In this document: positions 39,801-45,800 of the stretch, one piece after another
Layout of the letters: each line of letters starts with the position of its first letter
Numbering within the stretch: the stretch's first letter is position 1
Program-made: the position numbers and the translations under genes
Notes under the pieces: model-generated
What the model was told of the DNA's origin: nothing
The model's database searches: none
The model's input: the letters and a program-made list of their open reading frames with translations, nothing else
Source of the DNA: Tubiluchus corallicola
Taxonomy: Eukaryota; Priapulida; Priapulimorpha; Priapulimorphida; Tubiluchidae
Reading direction: 5' to 3'
Length of the DNA stretch: 64,000 nucleotides
Assembly: GCA_030141605.1 (NCBI GenBank)
Contig: JAQGDQ010000119.1
Location: forward strand, 124,001 to 188,000

Positions 39801-42800
39801 TGAATCTACTGAGAATGGCAGCGGCGCTTTTTTGTCACGTGCGCGTGGCTGACAAATAGAAGGCGGTACCGTGATAAGCATGATCATGAATTGCTGTGTT
39901 AGTTTCATGACGCCATATGATGTAAAGCCCATTTTTCATGACATCATGCATTTAAGCAGTACTGTAACACATATGCAAATGTGCTTGACACGCAAGGGAA
40001 GACGCCTGCCATTGCACAAACTGTGTCTTCGGTTAAATGTTAACGAAAGAGAACTGCTAGCTAGGTAAGTAAGATATTTTGGTAGATTCAAGCAAGCAGA
40101 AAGAAATTAATCAGCATAAAACACGAGTAAAACTCATAAACGTTTGATTTATATGATTTAAACAGCATTGATTTTGGCCTCTGGAACGTATCTCAGTTCT
40201 TTTTACATTACTTTCTGTGGAAGTCTTGGCTTCATTTAACAACATTTCGCTTAACGTTGCATTTGGCTGGAAGGCATTAGCGTTGTTAAACCCAGGACTC
40301 GATGTAGCCATTAATGCCAGGTAAGCTACATTTCAGACTTTAGTTTAGGTTTTCTACCTACAGATGATGCCACAGTGCAGTATTTATACCAAATGGCAAT
40401 ATTTCTGCACAGTACATTTTCAGGATACATTAGAAAGTTGCCTAAGAAGCTACTAAAATATCTTGCGGCAAATTTATAGACGCAGCAAGCTATATGTATG
40501 CAAGTGCTTCAACATCACTATCATCACAGTTACTGTCAAAATGGTTCGTACTTACGTGGTGTGCCACAAGTCCTGAACCAGCTGCAACGTCTAGTATCTT
40601 CGCACTTTTCTTATCCCCGAGAGCTTTAGATAAATATAACGCTCCATAATACGGACCCTTTCTTTCTAACACTGCCGTATCCTAGACAGTTATGATTTTA
40701 GCAATGATATTAAAACCTGCAGTATAATTAATGTAGATTTCATGTGCAGTCATGAAATGTGATCTGTATGCCAAGGATTGAAGTGGAACAATGCACGGGA
40801 CTCACCTAGGGATGTGAACGGTAACGATACGTATCGATAATTATCAATTATTGTATCGATATGAAAAATTTGTTGTTATCGTTATCGTTTATCGTTATTT
40901 GTTTTAATTTTGCATAGCAACTGAGGAAGGTACTGGTTGCCATGGCGTTTGGGAGAGCACTATAAAGTATAATTGCTTGGTATAGTCTTGCTTGCAATTT
41001 GAAAGCAAGTATGGTCAGTGCATTTATTTTTGATGAATTTTGAGTATCTTTGTTATTTACCTGTGCTACCTGTGTTAATTTAACTGAAGGTAAGTTATAA
41101 TAATTAATTTTATCACACGAGACTTTAAACCAGCCAGACAGCCTCTGGAGCCAGGTGCATTCCACAATACTGTACTGTATGGGATGTTCCCATGCAAAAT
41201 TACTTATAGATCATTGATGAAACATATGTTTAGTTGATTGTTCTGTATTCTTATAAAATGATTGCATTTTATGGGTTGTATTGTGTCTTTTGTTAAAACT
41301 GGTCTCTAAATATCAGTATATGCTTATGATTGCATGTGTGAGTGCATGTATGTGTGCTCGTATGTGTGTGCATGTGTAGAAATAAAACTAATATTTAATA
41401 TTAGTACTCAATGACGAACAACTATTTGTTTATTTACAAGATTCTATTTTAATAACACACCACAAGAAGTTTTTGTCAAATGTTCAATGTGGCCAAGTTA
41501 AAAAGCAACTACGCAGTGAAAGGGTTAACATCCCTACACTCACCCTGTCATAGGTAGCTGCCCAGTTCTTGTACAGTTCACCGGTGTCTCCTTCGTATTC
41601 GTAGACAATCTTTTGCAAAAATTCATTCACTGCCTCATATTCTGTAGTATCTGGTGGAACAGCCATTTTGTCCATTAACACGTTTATCGATCACAACTAT
41701 AAATAAATTCAATACATATAAATTGATGTGGCAAATGTGACCTTGTATAGCAAAATTGTCCATAGGGCACTAGGTATCAATTTTTAATTGTATGCCTATT
41801 CTTATTCTCCTGTTCATGCTGATCATTTTGGTACCAGTTTCACCTCTCTCTACGTTGTTTATCAGCCAAGATATTGTATCTTATATTTTATATATATTTT
41901 CTGTATATCTTAATGGCGATGGCAAAAAATCAAAATTAAATTTGGGGGAAAATGGCTTTCAAAGTTTGTGTTACAATTTTCCGTAAATTTGCATAGCAAC
42001 TGAGGAATGTGTTGGTTGCTAAGGGGTTTGGGAGAGTACTATAAAGTATAATGGTTTTTCTTGCAATTTGAACACAAGTATGGTCAGTGCACTTGTTTTT
42101 GATGTATTGTGAGTACCTTTGTAATTTACCTGTGCTACCTGTGTTAATTTAGTTAAAGGTAAGTTATAATAATTAATTTTATCCCACGAGACTTTAAAAT
42201 TCGTTTATGCGACCAATTTTATGTTTGTTTTCAGGACTTTTTAAAAATTTTGCATAACTTATGAACAAATGTACCTGCAGGAGTAGCTTTGGACTGTTTG
42301 TGTTTTGCCAGAGAAGAAGTTCCAAGTTTATTATTACAACTGAATATATATATATATATGACAAAGTAACTAATAATAATTAATAACAAACTAAACTGAG
42401 GAGGCCTAAGATAATTAATTACAGGTGAGAAGATTATAAGCATTGATCTATACTGTACTAATAAAAATGAAAAAGTTTGTGAAAATAGCTATGCCAGTTT
42501 TATAAATAATCTATATTGTTTATTTTATCTGCATTGTTTTACACATGCTCCAGGTTATCATTTCCAAGTACACTAACAAATCGGTGTAATCACCAGTGAT
42601 ACAAATCCAACATTTTCTGACTTTAATGTCACAACTATAGTTACTTTTGTACACAGTTTAGATAGTTGTAAACTTGTGATTAATTAAATAGGCCTATACA
42701 CTCGGTAATTTATAATTCGTTTTGAACAGGTAATTTATTAACATCGGTAATTACAGGTGTGTCTTTTACCTGGTGATTACTAGATTTCAGATTCCTTTCA

Positions 42801-45800
42801 GATATCCACCACAAATATTGCAGGTATAACTATAGGTAGAAAATGTGTTACCAGTTTCTCACGCATGTACAGACATTAGATTTTTGTATGTGCACGTAGC
42901 TATTGTACCTATACTGTAACTCCACATGTTTGTCATGTATTCCCGTAATTTCTGTGTTAATTAGTGTCATTTCAGGTAAATCATTCATTAAAATTCCTAA
43001 TTACAGAGGTAATAGTTGTAACAAATTACAGAAGTGAGTTTGATGTATATAACAAATATTTGTAAGCAGCTGTCACACTGAAAGGTTTTTAATTTTTCTG
43101 GTTGTTCTGTTTGAGCTACAGTTGAGAGCCACTCAATTCAGGTAAATCAACCAATACATTTAATTACAGGTGTGATAATTATTATTACAAGTCGGGAAAG
43201 ACAAGTGGCTTTGAAATGTGACAAAATTAAGTAGTTACCACATAGAATATTATCACAAAAATATACACATAGCAAAACTAATAAAAACTTAAGACACGTT
43301 TTTGTGCAACAATTTTTATTTTTACTACAACACTTTATTATCATTATTAATATAATTAAAATATTTTAAATGTCATACCTAACTTGAGCAGGCTTATTTT
43401 TATAAGTCTTATAACCCTGAGCTTTATTCTTGCACCTCTGAGAAGTCTTTCGGCTCACAAAGAAGTAAACACTTGTAAAAATACCACTAAAACGGTAGTC
43501 TAACGAAAAAACTCAATGTGAGATACAAAGTACAGTGTCAGAAAGGCCACATAAAAAATTTGTTAATACAGTAGTTGTAGTGACATGCACAATGGACCCC
43601 GGTAAAAGGGTAAGGTCTAAAGAAAAAAGTCCATGTGAAATACACTGTGAAGTGTCACAAAGAGTCAAAGACCACACAAAAAATTTGTGTAGTGATAAGC
43701 ACGTTTGTGAAAGAACGCTAGATTTGGACACGTGTGTCTACGTGATATGAAAACACACGTGCAGCATTAGACCGAATTATAAGAAATCACATTCTAACAC
43801 AAAACAACTTTTTGCTCATGAAAGTAATTAAAATGTAGCATTTTTAACATTTTCCGCCACGTGCATATTTCTTCTGCTATGATTTCATCAATCTAACTCT
43901 TATAAAAATCTTGAAGTTGAAATTCAATTCAAATATCAATGCGAGTTTCTCCAAACTCTGCGACAAAATTGGACCTAAAGCTGCTAAAGACATACATATT
44001 AATAGAGAAAAACCACAGGAAAACATTCAACTGCACGTGTTTGCATACAAATTAATGAAAAGAATGCTAAAAACTGTAATTCATCTATAAAATGCATATA
44101 TTGCTGTTACTACAAAACATAATAACAGCCATAATAAAAAATTAATAACACTCAGAATAACAACGTAAGTAGAGACAAATCCATTTGTGCTCATTTTTAA
44201 TTGTTTAAAGTTTTTCTCACTTCTGTCTCGCTTTTTACTTTTGTGGTCACTGGCGTTGCTGGGCACTGCGTTGCACGCCAAGTCAGGTGACAATGGCGTC
44301 GCGCGACGTTAGTGATTCTCATTGGCCAAAAATGACACAACTTGCAATCTTACGATTTTTATTGGTGTAAAAATGATAGAGACCCTTGAAACAACAAAAT
44401 TTAAGATATTTGTTTACGCTTTTTCTACAACATTTCTGCAAAAAAGGAGCAGTTTATAAACTAATCTGATAGAGGACACTGGTAGCCAGTAGCATGCCAG
44501 TCATAATAAAAAAAACTGCACTTAAAATCATGATCTGCATGCTGAGATATAGCAAGTTAACTAAGGACAGTTTTTTCCTGCACTACAAGTACCCGAAATG
44601 GTAAAGGTTTAGTTTTTTATTAATCTTGCTAATAAAAACTAACATTTTAGGCAAAATAACAGTACAGCATGATAGTAAAATTAGATAGTAGCCTTAGATT
44701 AGGAAAAAACCAAAATCCGAAAATTGATAAAAATTGACTATACTGACCTTTTGTACCTCTAGGACACTATGGACAGTTTGTTATGGAGGGTCACAAATGT
44801 AAAATCACGTGCAATTTTTTAATTGGAATTATTTCATATGAGGTTGTTGTATTTTTAATATAGCACTATTTGTTCATATTTATAAATGCCATGAAACAAT
44901 ACTAAATTAGAAAATTTCAAAATATGAAAAATTTTTGTACTCCATTGGGAGTCAAACTCAAGCACTTCTACTTGGCAGACAGCTATACTAACCATTACAC
45001 CAGAGAGCAACTCTGACTTTCCGACTAACATTTCTACACTATAAGCTACCGTGGTTCTATCAACGAGGCTGGTAGCCAGCAGCATGCATCCGTAGCCAAC
45101 GACAATAGTCCACACCAGTGATTGGCACACTATACGCGAACTACTGCCATTCAATACACGCACAAAACAAATGGAATTTGAACGAAAATTTACAAAACCA
45201 ATGACAATTCATGAAAACTAACAGCGACAAAAATTTTTAAGTGTATTAAATGGTTGATACTAAGCAAAATTAGAATAGAATGTTTTCTGCCAACACCTCA
45301 AACTCTACGACACCATGACATACAGTTAACGGAAAAATGTGGTGCCATTTGGCAGCCAAACGGATTGCAAGCTGGATACATAGGGACGTAATGTTTAAAA
45401 AACGAGACTGAAACCAGCAACTCTTTAATAAATGCTGGCACCGTATTTGTAAGGGAAAACACCGTCAAACTATTTACAGACCTCCAAGTTTTATAATTCT
45501 ACTTGCTAGGCGTTTGTTAGGCCAATTACTATTGATACTGTTAGTACATTCAAGCTCAGTGTAAGGGATGCAAGTAGTTTCCAATATTTCATGCCTTTTG
45601 CAATTTTCAAGGTCATTCACACTTTTCATAGCTCAGCTTAATAGACCTGGTTATCACTTGTGCTTAGTCAAAATTTCAATATTTTGTTTTCCTCTTCAAA
45701 CTTAGTCATTTTTGTTTTGTTTTATTAGCTTTCTTTAATGTTTATGCAAGTTCAAACTCTTCATGAGTTGACAGTTGTTTTTCAAAACCAGCAATAATGT

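Noticed and set aside
44855-45163. 102-residue reverse-strand frame
   Set aside because: It crosses the tRNA-like unit at 44938-45009 and has no family resemblance; more likely a chance frame in repeat-derived DNA.
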